In this document: positions 54,501 to 64,000 of the stretch, piece by piece
How positions within the stretch are numbered: the first letter of the stretch is position 1
How the letters are laid out: every line of letters begins with the position of its first letter
DNA from: Aschersonia sp. MBC 622
Taxonomy: Eukaryota; Ascomycota; Sordariomycetes; Hypocreales; Clavicipitaceae
Assembly: GCA_030782805.1 (NCBI GenBank)
Contig: JARJPL010000024.1
Coordinates: forward strand, 186,001-250,000
Direction: 5' to 3'
DNA: 64,000 nt
Notes under the pieces: model-generated
Database searches by the model: none
The model's input: only the letters and a program-made list of their open reading frames with translations
Told to the model about the DNA's origin: nothing
Made by a program: the position numbers and the translations under genes

Positions 54501-56196
54501 GGCGATGGCGCTGGCCATGGCCATGGCCATGGCGATGACGTGAGCTTTTGATGATGTCGGTCGTGGATAATTCTGCACTGGTTTTGCTTGTGCATCTTGT
54601 CATGACTACCAGCACTCGTCCAAGGGAAGGGAGGATACAGGGCTCACCTATTTGACTTTGAATTTATCATATTAATTGCTTCGAGCGAGCTGAACCGCTT
54701 CTGCTACCGCACCCTTGTCATTCAGCGCCCGCAGCACGGTCATAGACTCATGGGTGGTCCTTTGTTAGCGGCAAAGTACTAACGTTTTAGTGGACTGGGT
54801 GGTGGCACAGGGGCGCCGAGACCACTGCAACTGGCACCCACTGGTCTTTGCATGGCGCTGCTCAATAAACAGAGAGGGCATGTTGGAGAGCCTAAAAGAA
54901 AATTAAATATTAAAACATACGGATGGTTATCCAACTTCTTTGTGCATCCATGTGATCGGTGTGCATTTGACTCGATCCATTGAATGCAAATATATACAGA
55001 GATCAAGAAATACAGAAAGCGTGTCTGGCTGCATCTGTGCAGAGAAACAGCAAGAGCCAGCCAGCCATTCAGTCGGTACCTGCCATGGTGGCTTTGCAGG
55101 CACTTCACCCACCGTAATTAGTCGCGCACCCCCCAAAACTACCCAAAACCATCTGATTGATCCAACGAATTATTCATAATCACTTGTAATCCGTAGTACC
55201 AGCAAAATCACACCCCCAAATACTCCAAATACACTCCCCCCACCCGCCCTCCAACTTGGCCAACCACATCGCCTCCTCAACCTTGCCCATCTTCCATGGC
55301 TCCTCCGAGACCCTCCTCAAACTCTCTGCCAATGCTCCAATCCTCACCAGCCAGCTTCGCGACCGAAGCCTCTTGGAGCAGCCCACCCCGGGCCAGTCCT
55401 TCCTTGGGTCCGTCATCATTCACCACCTTGACAAAAAAACCACACATGAACCCTGCTCTGTTCTTATTACCACTTTGTGCCATTCTGCTCCATTTTCGAC
55501 CGCTCCCATGCTCCCACTCGTCATGGCCTTGCCCACTTGCACTTGACTTGTCGTCGCTCCCCTCCAAGCAACCATCTGTCTGCCCTTGTCTTCTTCCCTT
55601 CTTTTCTTTCTCTTCGTATCCCGTTCCCCCACCATCAGCCCTCTCCCGCAGACACTGGCAACACACTCTTCGCTCGAGCCCGCCTTAATAAACAGATTGC
55701 CCACCTCGATGCCTTGCCGCATGCTGATTTCACGACCGCCTTTCCTCAGTCCGCCTCTCCTGCTCCCTCCAACATCCGCCTCTCTCCCGACAAACGCTTG
55801 ACTTCGTCTTCACTTACACTCGACGTTTGCAACGCACCCGTTCCCTGGCAGCTGCTCATCGTCGACTTCCTTGCCGCCTGCCATTGGCTTCACTCCTCCC
55901 AGCCGAAAGAAGCAAACGGGCACGATTCTGACCAACTCGCAAAACGCTCGCCAGTCGCCCGCGATTTCGCCCACCGCGACCTCACCACGGCTCTCGCCTC
56001 TTTCCTGGCCTGTCCCTCCATGCCTGCTCAACTATTGACCACTTCTTCACATCATCCTTTTCCCACTCTCACCTCTGCTCACGAGCTCGGCCCCTGCTCA
56101 TATGCTCACTCAACCGCCTCCTTCGACTTGAATACAGCATCCTCTGGCCACGGCCCTCTGGCATCTCGTGTCCGCTCTCGACCTCTAGCGGACAAC
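45546..56196. other. Long gene-poor stretch
   Basis: More than 10 kb with no intact, recognisable gene on either strand. Visible content: a 14-base C-run (46501-46514) and coding-like remnants at 47568-47995. Simple repeats include TTTTTA units near 49064-49090, mixed A-rich runs at 50030-50070, C-runs and T-runs at 50500-51335, and GGCCAT units at about 54505-54535. From about 55250 to 56196 the plus strand is C/T-rich and open in the cyclin frame, as expected for that gene's long leader. Confidence 0.55.
47568..47990 (+). pseudogene. Coding-like remnant, unassigned
   Basis: Two plus-strand frames lie next to each other: 47568-47876 (Ala/Leu/Ser-rich, containing LALSMPQCVSKSETRLSAL) and 47874-47990 (MKLPVTMTLYGGKVPLRG and on to MLLHVQELA). 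The second begins where the first stops, as a frameshifted single gene might. No family is recognised, and a long minus-strand frame overlaps the same bases. It may be a broken gene or chance. Confidence 0.25.
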
Positions 56197-58185
56197 ATGA
56201 GTGCCACATACCAATCCTCCTACGCCGCCTATGACCATGCTGCACACAATTATCCTGCTGCCGTTGCCCAACCAAGCAGACCCAAGGCCATGGCAGCAGA
56301 CCCCCGGAGTCTCCAATATCTACGCTACCCGTCTCAACCCGGCCAGCAGCCAGTGCACCAACAGTCTTTGTCACAGCCTCAGCACGCCCTCCGACACGAC
56401 GTTCCCACCAGGTCTCAGCAGCCGCCAAGGGATTCTCGCTACTTGGCGCGTCCGCCTACACCTTCTTCCGATACCACGATGCCAACCCAAGAAAGTCGCT
56501 CCAGACGAAACTCGGATACACTCATCTTTCACAGCCTCCAAATACCAAAATGTATTAGCCCAGCTGGAGGAAATCTGGCAGACTTTGCCGCTCAGGTAAA
56601 TTTCTCTAGCCTGCTATTGCTTGTTGTACTTGCTAACACTGTTCAGATGACGTGTTTATTTTGGTTCCAGTCAATGGATGACCTGAAGAAAGCCGAATCT
56701 ATCCGATCGATTCCCGCCGCTGCCACACTGCCTCGACTGCCCTCCTTGGCCAAACCGTACGACCAGTTTCGAAAATGGACTCTGAATGTACTCTCCACAA
56801 CGCAGGTGACACAGAATGTCATCTTGCTCGCGCTCCTCTTCATCTACCGTTTGAAGATGTCAACCCCGCAGATTAAAGGCCGGGCCGGTAGCGAATATCG
56901 ACTGCTGACTGTCGCTCTCATGCTGGGTAACAAGTGTAAGTACCCCAGCGCACACTGGCCACTAGTGATAAAAGCTGACTTGCCTTTAGTCCTTGATGAT
57001 AATACCTATACCAACAAGACTTGGGCTGAGGTATCCTGCTTTGCCGTCCAGGAGATTCACGTCATGGAAGTTGAATTTCTCAGTAACATGCGATACAACT
57101 TGCTGGCTTCCAAGGAGGAATGGGATACGTGGCTGACCAAGCTTGGCTGCTTTCACGAGTACTATGACCGCGCCCTTCGTCAACCTGCCTCGCCTCTGCA
57201 CATGGCTGCCAATGTAGGCATGTTACAGTCCCCGACATTGTCACCCAAGGCCAGCATGCTACCCATGCTACCTGATTTACCACCCTACACTCCCACCCAC
57301 ACCAAGACGTTCTCTCCTACTTCAAGTCACTCGCAGGATTGGCACACTTACCAGGCAAACGCCGTCTCGCCGCTCGCATCGAAGCCTGTTCGCCTTGCTA
57401 CTTCGCGCAAGAGAAGCCTCGAATATGATGCTGCCGACCACCCCGCCAAGAGGCAGATGGCCCCGCAGATGGCCCCTGGCATCGTTCCCGGTAACGGTGT
57501 CCGTCCTACTGGTTCTGTAGAGGGACGACCTCCCATTCCGCAGCTCAGCGTCGTGACGAGCCAAGCCCAGCCAGTCGCAACATCGTACCAGCCAGCCGGT
57601 CAGATTTATACTCCAAACTCCAACATGCCTCTTCCACCGCTCCAGCTTGGCCGTGCCATGTCATCGGTATATCAGCAACCGCCCAGTGGTGCCTTGGCCC
57701 AACAGCAATCTCAGCCTCAGCATCAGCAGCAGATGATGCCGGCATCGACGATGTCAGCTGTCTATCCTGCTTTAGCGACGGCTGTCCATCCTCCTGTCAA
57801 CCTAGGGACACCCAGCAAGCGTCGCAGTCCTGGTCACCTCGTGCAATACACATCATCGCCCATGGCGGAGGCCTACGGAGCGGGATCAGCCATGCATACA
57901 CCTCTTGCACTGACGCCTTTGGCCAACTCGCCTAGCATTTACCTGCAGCAGCGCTCGAGCCCTTACAAGCCTATCCGACACGTCAACAGACTCCTGCATC
58001 CCGCATCGACATCTCTGGACCAGTACCATCTGTCTGTACCAATCCACCCCAATCAGATTCACTATCAGCCTCTGGGGCGGCGCAACGACGTGCGCACCGG
58101 TGTGGTGCCCGAATTCGTCATGTACAACAGACAACAGCAGCAACAGCTGCTGCCACAGAGCCGGCATCAGGGCGTGTACCCCTAG
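56197..58185 (+). CDS. CLG1: CLG1/PHO80-type cyclin
   Basis: Cyclin-like partner of a Pho85-family cyclin-dependent kinase, comparable to Clg1. Three exons, 56197-56595, 56647-56935 and 56990-58185, give 627 residues. Introns of 51 and 54 nt have GTAAAT and GTAAGT donors and CAG/TAG acceptors; removing them gives SPAGGNLADFAAQMTCLFWF and LGNKFLDDNTYTNKTWAEVS, both hallmarks of the fungal cyclin box (about residues 115-305). The N-terminus is Gln/Pro/Ser-rich. The C-terminal half is long, disordered, Gln/Pro-rich with QQQ runs and Ser-Pro sites that could be CDK targets. Both introns are multiples of three without in-frame stops, so unspliced RNA would still translate. The frame is open 240 codons upstream, but that is C/T-rich leader; ATG 56197 begins MSATYQSSYAAY. 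Confidence 0.82.
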   Translation: MSATYQSSYAAYDHAAHNYPAAVAQPSRPKAMAADPRSLQYLRYPSQPGQQPVHQQSLSQPQHALRHDVPTRSQQPPRDSRYLARPPTPSSDTTMPTQESRSRRNSDTLIFHSLQIPKCISPAGGNLADFAAQVNFSSLLLLVVLANTVQMTCLFWFQSMDDLKKAESIRSIPAAATLPRLPSLAKPYDQFRKWTLNVLSTTQVTQNVILLALLFIYRLKMSTPQIKGRAGSEYRLLTVALMLGNKCKYPSAHWPLVIKADLPLVLDDNTYTNKTWAEVSCFAVQEIHVMEVEFLSNMRYNLLASKEEWDTWLTKLGCFHEYYDRALRQPASPLHMAANVGMLQSPTLSPKASMLPMLPDLPPYTPTHTKTFSPTSSHSQDWHTYQANAVSPLASKPVRLATSRKRSLEYDAADHPAKRQMAPQMAPGIVPGNGVRPTGSVEGRPPIPQLSVVTSQAQPVATSYQPAGQIYTPNSNMPLPPLQLGRAMSSVYQQPPSGALAQQQSQPQHQQQMMPASTMSAVYPALATAVHPPVNLGTPSKRRSPGHLVQYTSSPMAEAYGAGSAMHTPLALTPLANSPSIYLQQRSSPYKPIRHVNRLLHPASTSLDQYHLSVPIHPNQIHYQPLGRRNDVRTGVVPEFVMYNRQQQQQLLPQSRHQGVYP

Positions 58186-59837
58186 ATGTGGCCTGCGCTT
58201 CCGTTCTCAGCATCGAGATGATGCATACCCGACGTTTTCTTCTTATTTCTCAACATTCATGGTGAGACTGTTTACGAAAAGCAGTCTTTGCATTGTACAA
58301 AATATCACATGTTTCCTTTTCTTTTTTTTGCTCTTCTCTATCTAGCTTCTCAAGGTTTCGGCGTAAGGATTTATTGCAGCATTGTTTTTAGAAGTTGCAT
58401 TGCATGGCATGGGATAGCATTAGCTACTGGCGTTGGTAAAGACATGGTAGCAGTACGCACAAAGGCGTGATTATTGACGAAGAGACTGGCTACAGACATG
58501 ACCAGCAGGCCGTTACATGTGGCATATACTGGTCGCTGGAGAATTTGTTATTGCTTGATTGTACTCTTTTTATACGCGTGGCATAGGGAGTGAATAATTG
58601 GACGTAGTAGGAATATCACAGCCGCACGTCTTTGCTTGGCCTGTGATCCAGCCGCAACAGCGATGCAAGGGTTTGGCGATGATGAGGAGCAAGAGGCCAG
58701 GTGCTCAACACACAAGAACCAATAGATGTATTGATACCAGCACAAGTTATTCATATCTTATAATCTGAAAATTGTTTCATGTGGACGCAAATAAAGGTGT
58801 CAGCGTGGACAGTGGAGTACCTGTGACGTAGCCGTGCGGCCAGGGCGGATACGAGCAGGCAGAGAGAGGGCTTAATATCAGCAGCTTGGCCTCTTGGCCT
58901 CGTATCAAATCACACTGGAGGAGCCGTGCTGAGGATGGTGGATTATGTCGACAACGATTCGGAGCCATGCATGGTACGAACATTGTTTCAAGCCACGCGG
59001 TGACTCCAAAATGTGCCAACAGAAAGAAAAGGTGTATTCTGCTGGTTAGCCAAAGCAGTGGGCCACGACAGAATTAGTACTGTGTGACTGTCTCATGACC
59101 TTTCTATCTCTACGAGCAACAACATGGTTGATTCCCAGGTAAGCATAACCAAGTCTCAAACGATTCCCAGCTCATGGCAGGAGTCTTGCAAGAATATCTG
59201 CAGCTGACGGAAAGCAGCGCGGCAGAGAACTTTGACTTTCATCACAGGGACCTGTAGGGTATCGCGGCCACCATGGCAACCGCTCACGCTTAAGAAGACC
59301 CACATTTTCCCTTTGCACTTGCTCGTCGCTCATCTAGATTTCGAAACCCGACCCCCTTGAATGGCCTCAAGTTGTGAAGGTGCCCAAAAAAACACCACAA
59401 CGGAGAATAAACCGCACACGTAAGGGGAAAGGAGTCTAGCCGCCCCCTTTGACCGCAAGACGATTTCCAATCACGAAATAGCCGCTCGCTTACTGTACCG
59501 ATTCTTCTTCTTTCAGCAGCATTTGTTTCCATTTGCCCCGTTCCCCTGTTTCCACACGATTTAGACCCCGAAGTCTCCGACTACCGTTGTCTGCATTTCG
59601 TCGTAAAGCAGAGCAGATAGAAACCAGAAGACTCGAGAGTACTGCTACTCGTCTTGGGCACGACGACTCCGTCTTCTCTGCCAGCCCACCAGTACACTTC
59701 GCCGACGACACTTCCTGCGAGACAATTCCAAGCAGACGCTACCAAAGCCAATCGATCACTCTTCCTGATACGCCTCTTTCCGAATTGCCGACGACAGAAA
59801 CTCGAATTGTCACGGCGCCTCCGACAAACCGCCCACC
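58186..59837. other. Intergenic region and CHS7 leader
   Basis: 1.65 kb between the cyclin and CHS7. No intact gene is seen. The last 300 bases (59530-59837) are C/A-rich and open in an overlapping frame, consistent with a 5' leader. Confidence 0.55.
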
Positions 59838-60902
59838 ATGTCGGGCTTTGGCGACTTCACCTGGATCTGCGAGAATGCGCCGCTGCCGCTGTGCGCCTCG
59901 GTCGGTCCACGGCTCGCCGGCGTCGGCCACGTCGGAATCGAGCCCTCATGCTACGCGCGCAACATCGAGCTGGCCAACACCATCATCTTCGAGGGCGCCG
60001 CCTCAGCCACGCACATCTTTGCGCTCTTCATGACGGTCGTCATGATCTTGCACGTCCGCTCCAAGTTCACCGCCGTCGGACGTCGCGAGATCTTGACCTT
60101 TTTTTATCTCTACATGCTGCTGTCGTTCTTCTCGCTCGTTGTTGACGCCGGTGTCGTGCCGCCCGGGTCCGGTCCTTACCCGTACTTTGTCGCCGTGCAG
60201 GGCGGCCTGACGAGCGCACTCGTCACGTGTCTGCTCATCAACGGCTTCGTCGGATTCCAGCTGTATGAGGACGGCACACCGCTCTCGGTGTGGCTGCTAC
60301 GCATGTGCTCGCTCGTTGCGTTTGCCATTACCTTTCTCGTCGCCATCGGCACCTTCAAAGGCTGGGCCGGCCTCTCGCCCACCAGCACGGTCGGCCTGTT
60401 TGTCGTCCTGTACCTGCTCAACGCCATCCAGCTGTTTGTCTACGTCGTCATGCAGGTGCTCCTCGTCACGCGCACCCTGCAGGATCGCTGGCCGCTCGGT
60501 GACATTGCCTTTGGTGTCTTCTTCTTTGTTATCGGCCAAGTCATGCTGTACGCCTTTTCCGAAAAACTGTGCCGCGCAATCAGCCACTATCTTGACGGGC
60601 TTTTCTTTGCCACTGTCTGCAACCTACTCGGCGTAATGATGGTCTACAAGGTATGTTTTCCCACGACGACACAGCAAAAGAGAAGCTGCTCGATCGCTAA
60701 CAAAACATCGCAGTACTGGGACTCGATCACCAAGGAAGACCTCGAATTTTCCGTGGGCACTCGTATGAACAACTGGGAGGTCAAGGAGTTACTTCCTGAA
60801 GAGGATCGCCGTGCTACAATGTACATGGACGATCCCTACGCTCAGACAACGGCTTACGACATGCCGTACTCGCCCACAGCACGCTATTCGGCAAAGTACT
60901 AG
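59838..60902 (+). CDS. CHS7: Chitin synthase export chaperone Chs7
   Basis: ER membrane chaperone required for folding and exit of class IV-type chitin synthase (Chs3). Two exons, 59838-60650 and 60714-60902, give 333 residues, near the 316 of yeast Chs7. The N-terminus MSGFGDFTWICENAPLPLC is the family signature. About seven hydrophobic membrane helices follow, beginning at IFEGAASATHIFALF and ending at FFATVCNLLGVMMVYK. After the intron comes the conserved cytosolic tail YWDSITKEDLEFSVGTRMNN and a tail rich in Tyr, Asp and Pro. The 63-nt intron has a GTATGT donor, a GCTAAC branch site and a CGCAG acceptor; it is a multiple of three with no in-frame stop. The ATG in CACCATGTC is the only start consistent with the family. 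Confidence 0.94.
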   Translation: MSGFGDFTWICENAPLPLCASVGPRLAGVGHVGIEPSCYARNIELANTIIFEGAASATHIFALFMTVVMILHVRSKFTAVGRREILTFFYLYMLLSFFSLVVDAGVVPPGSGPYPYFVAVQGGLTSALVTCLLINGFVGFQLYEDGTPLSVWLLRMCSLVAFAITFLVAIGTFKGWAGLSPTSTVGLFVVLYLLNAIQLFVYVVMQVLLVTRTLQDRWPLGDIAFGVFFFVIGQVMLYAFSEKLCRAISHYLDGLFFATVCNLLGVMMVYKVCFPTTTQQKRSCSIANKTSQYWDSITKEDLEFSVGTRMNNWEVKELLPEEDRRATMYMDDPYAQTTAYDMPYSPTARYSAKY

Positions 60903-63900
60903 AGGTCGAGTCCGATAACTCTCCAAGCAAGAATTTGTGAATAGAGAAGAAAGAGGTTGGTACTTTAAGCAATGGGTGTTTTTGGTTGTGTTTTTGAGCG
61001 GTTCCCCGAGTTGACGGATCGGTATGTTTTTTCCTGTTGGAGAAACGGGGAGCTACTGGCGCATTGGATGCATTCCTTTTTGCATTATTTTTACTTTTTA
61101 CAAAGCGTTTCATAATTATGGAGGGCATGGCTGGCTGACTGCTGGTTTGGCACGGCGCAGGCATGGCGAAGCAAGAGTTGGATAAAACCGGTTGTGAATT
61201 CTCCTTTTCAGATAACAAACATACGTAGGCTGATGACGAAAGCTCACAAATTAAAGTGAGTCGAATACGCCTCTCAATATAAATATTATCCCCTAGTCTG
61301 GTCGCTTGTGTAACGGGACAAGGTTGATGTCATCATGGGATCCGTCGCAATACAAGGGCGGTGAAACAAGCTTCCTCGCCTTTCGAATCAAAAATACAAT
61401 CAGAGTACTCCGTACGGACTGTCGGTACTTCAGCACGGTCAATATAAAAGAAGCCCCCCACGAGAGGAGATTCTTTCGGGCTGGTAGCCTACTGAGACAC
61501 GAGCACTGGGGAGGAAAGACGACTATGCAGGGTGACATGCGCCACCAACCTTAACAGCGACTTTCTTTCTAGAAGGCAAGGAAAAAGGGGGGAAGAGAGG
61601 GAGATCATTACCACCGTTGTACGGAGTAGATGCGCCATTCTTACGTCGAGATCATCGTGCTCGGCCTCGAGGCGCCTCCCCAGGCTCGGCGTGCATACAT
61701 GCTGTCCGAGCACACTGTCCTGTACCCAGTACGCGTCGCCATGTAGAACGCCGGATATTCTTTCCGTCCCATCTCCTTCAGATGAAGCCCCGCGGCGGCT
61801 TGGCGGTTACGAACGAAGGGGGACATTGCCTGCCCCGAGCGCAGAGACGTGGCGTCTGCGCTTTGAGAGAGAGAGAGGGGGGCTCATGATCCGCCTCTTA
61901 TTTGCTGCACGGATAATAAGTACTGTAAAGCGCCCGCTGTCCGACGATTCGTCTATTATTGGCAGGGAAAACGAAAAAGGCACGGGGCCAGGCGTCCGCG
62001 CCGAAAGAGGGCCATCGTGTATAGGGAACCAGGCGGCGGATCCCTCCTCCCCGCCCGACTATCATTCTCCATTTCCCGATTAGAGTAAATGGGAAAGGCG
62101 ATGGATCTGTGCTGTCGTGTATAGGGGGAATTTGCCTTCTATTCATCACATCACATCACATCACGTAAGTGCAACGTGGTGCGCATCTTGGTCTACTTTG
62201 TGCCTTGCCCTTGTGCTGACTTGTGGTGCTGTCCCCAGGCAGACAATCGGAGAAGGTTCACAGGCTCACACACAGACCAAGAACTGTGTAAAGTCTCTGA
62301 TGATGCGTTACTTCCTGATCAACCGTTTTGCACGGAAGGGAACATCAACTTGTGGCAGAGTAGATGAAGACCGTGTCAGGCCATTACCAGCCTTTTAGGA
62401 CTTGCCGACATGACGTTCGCGGTTTACTGGTGTAACCTCATAGTACTTGCTACTCTAAAGAAAAGAACTCGTCACGCGGAACGTGGCAGCATCACAGTCG
62501 CTGTTTCTTGGCTATGCGGACATCAGGCTCCTCATCCTCCTCTGCAATAAGTTGTCACTTGTATTGGTGGCACTTGGAAAGACCAAATCCTCCCATGTCA
62601 AAAGTGGAAACAGCAGGCAGGTCAAGCTCTAGACCCGGCCGATCTTGCTCTTTTTGCTGCCCCTCATCATGAAGATTGTCGTCGGCCACGGCGCCCAACA
62701 AGACCAACGTGGCGTAGGGCCAACTGCCCGGGGAGTACGTGGCGCAGAGGTTATGCGCTCTTATGACTAACTTCTGTGTACCGTATCTGTATGTTGTAAA
62801 ACATGATGTATGTTTTTTTGAAGTAGAATGAGGCAGCCCTCTGTAGCACCACATTTCTTTTTTTTGACACACGGCATAGTCCAAAAGCAGGCAAGCAGGC
62901 ATCGGGGACCAGAAGGAGTAGGTCCCCGCGTGCAGATATCATGGGTGTGCAGGCATTGATCCGTGCAGATGAGAGGGGCGGGCCATACATTTTGACGCCG
63001 TATTCGTCTACCATGTCCTTTGTCTACCATGACCTTTTTACTTTGTGACAAGGGCCACTTCCCCTGCAATAGGGCAACGAAGCAAGACACCTAGGGCATA
63101 CAGGGCATACCTGGTATGACTTCCTTTTCGTCACTAGTCCGGGAGACTATAAGCCGTGATGGAGAGCAAGAATTGTTCCACACTTTTCCTTTGTGTTGAC
63201 GCGGCGTTGGTGCGGGCGCTCTGCTTGAGGCGGAAATAGGACCCGTCGGCGATGGGCTGGGGTTGGGGCCAAGCCTCGTCAACCGTCTGTGCTTCTTACG
63301 TGTATACATGAGATTTTCTCCACTGGGCAGCCTGGGCCCAACGACGATGTGGCTGCCCGCTTTTTTCGGTTGCCTTTTTGGTTTAACAATAGGCGCAAGT
63401 GTTGGTGGCTTGTTATATTCGTATACAAAGAGCGGAAAACGGAAGAGATTGTCCGATTCTCTCTTCTTTGGCTGTGAATCAGTGGCGAAAAGCAAAAGTC
63501 CCTACATTGTCCGTAGCATGCCACAAAGATATACAAGATGTCGACCTCTAGATAACGTAATGGCTCGACCAGGCTTGTTGGTAGCTATTGAGGTCTGGGT
63601 TGGCTGTCTTGCACACCCCCAGCCTTTCGGGGACGACTCTGCGGAGGCTTGCATAGGGCGCATGCACAAGGTAGGCACCCAACACTATTTTTTTCATCCT
63701 GCGGGATTTATGTATACTAATGGCTGCCTCTTATGAACTTGACACATGCTAGCAGTGAATCAGAGATTTACAAGCCAGCGATTCTAGAAAGCATAGTGTG
63801 TTTCCATGGCGTCGAAGTCGTAGCGTCTGGGTATTAGCCTCGTTACAAGTAAATAAAATAGGTTGCTATTATCGAGCGCTCAGGCGGGATCGTCCTACTT

Positions 63901-64000
63901 ATAGGGCAGGGGAGGCTGCGGCCGGCTATCGGTGCCTTGTAGCGTCTGGTATAGAGTAGGCTATAATAATATGAGGTTCGGGCTAATGAGAAGGAGGAGC
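60903..64000. other. Intergenic region to window end, no gene seen
   Basis: 3.1 kb with no supportable coding region. A CACAT pentamer repeat lies at about 62148-62166. The last 200 bases contain TAGCGTCTGG twice (63830-63840 and 63940-63949) in TA-rich surroundings, which may be the edge of a repeat or element continuing beyond the window. Confidence 0.5.

Noticed and set aside
54040..54615. Overlapping 191- and 175-codon minus-strand frames
   Set aside because: Rich in His/Pro/Phe from GGCCAT-type and T-rich simple sequence, mutually overlapping in different frames, with no domain or splice structure.
1..64000. CRISPR arrays, rRNA genes, prokaryotic operons
   Set aside because: No regularly spaced repeats of CRISPR type and no rRNA-like sequence were found; spliced genes show that the DNA is eukaryotic.

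Overview
The window is nuclear DNA of a filamentous ascomycete (Pezizomycotina, most likely a Sordariomycete of the Hypocreales type; this is an inference from gene style, not a species identification). Genes are monocistronic on both strands. They carry short introns of about 45-120 nt with GTANGT-like donors and CTAAC-like branch sites, and several have long C/T-rich leaders. Recognisable proteins include fungal hallmarks: a Ste50 adaptor, a Chs7 chaperone, Zn2Cys6 factors, an SRPK-like kinase and an IAT-type acyltransferase.

Layout. 2.1-4.1 kb: LCB2 (serine palmitoyltransferase). 7.5-9.0 kb: STE50 (three exons). 12.4-13.9 kb: SRPK-like kinase (five exons). 14.4-15.5 kb: BTB/POZ protein (minus strand, with an unusual donor). 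16.3-17.9 kb: F-box protein. 18.6-20.1 kb: a field of degenerate repeats with decayed coding-like stretches. 20.7-26.8 kb: four minus-strand metabolic genes, namely a penicillin acyltransferase-like Ntn hydrolase, a haloacetate-dehalogenase-type hydrolase, a tartrate/isopropylmalate dehydrogenase-type enzyme and a second dehalogenase-type hydrolase. 27.3-31.0 kb: two convergent regulator-like genes, one with a Zn2Cys6 cluster but no regulatory domain and one with a fungal regulatory domain but no zinc cluster, separated by a TIR-bearing MITE-like element. 31.4-38.2 kb: the divergent pair ELG1 and UTP8. 38.5-40.9 kb: two uncharacterised minus-strand genes. 44.7-45.5 kb: a class I O-methyltransferase. 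45.6-56.2 kb: a gene-poor stretch. 56.2-58.2 kb: a CLG1-type cyclin. 59.8-60.9 kb: CHS7. 60.9-64.0 kb: no gene seen, with possible repeat remnants at the very end.

The housekeeping genes (LCB2, STE50, ELG1, UTP8, CLG1, CHS7) look like ordinary conserved fungal genes. The accessory block at 18.6-31.0 kb is the most unusual part: enzymes that could act on haloacids or other small acids and on amides or thioesters, next to two complementary half-regulators and mobile-element debris. I propose it as a small catabolic or specialised-metabolism cluster. Its substrate and co-regulation cannot be read from sequence alone.
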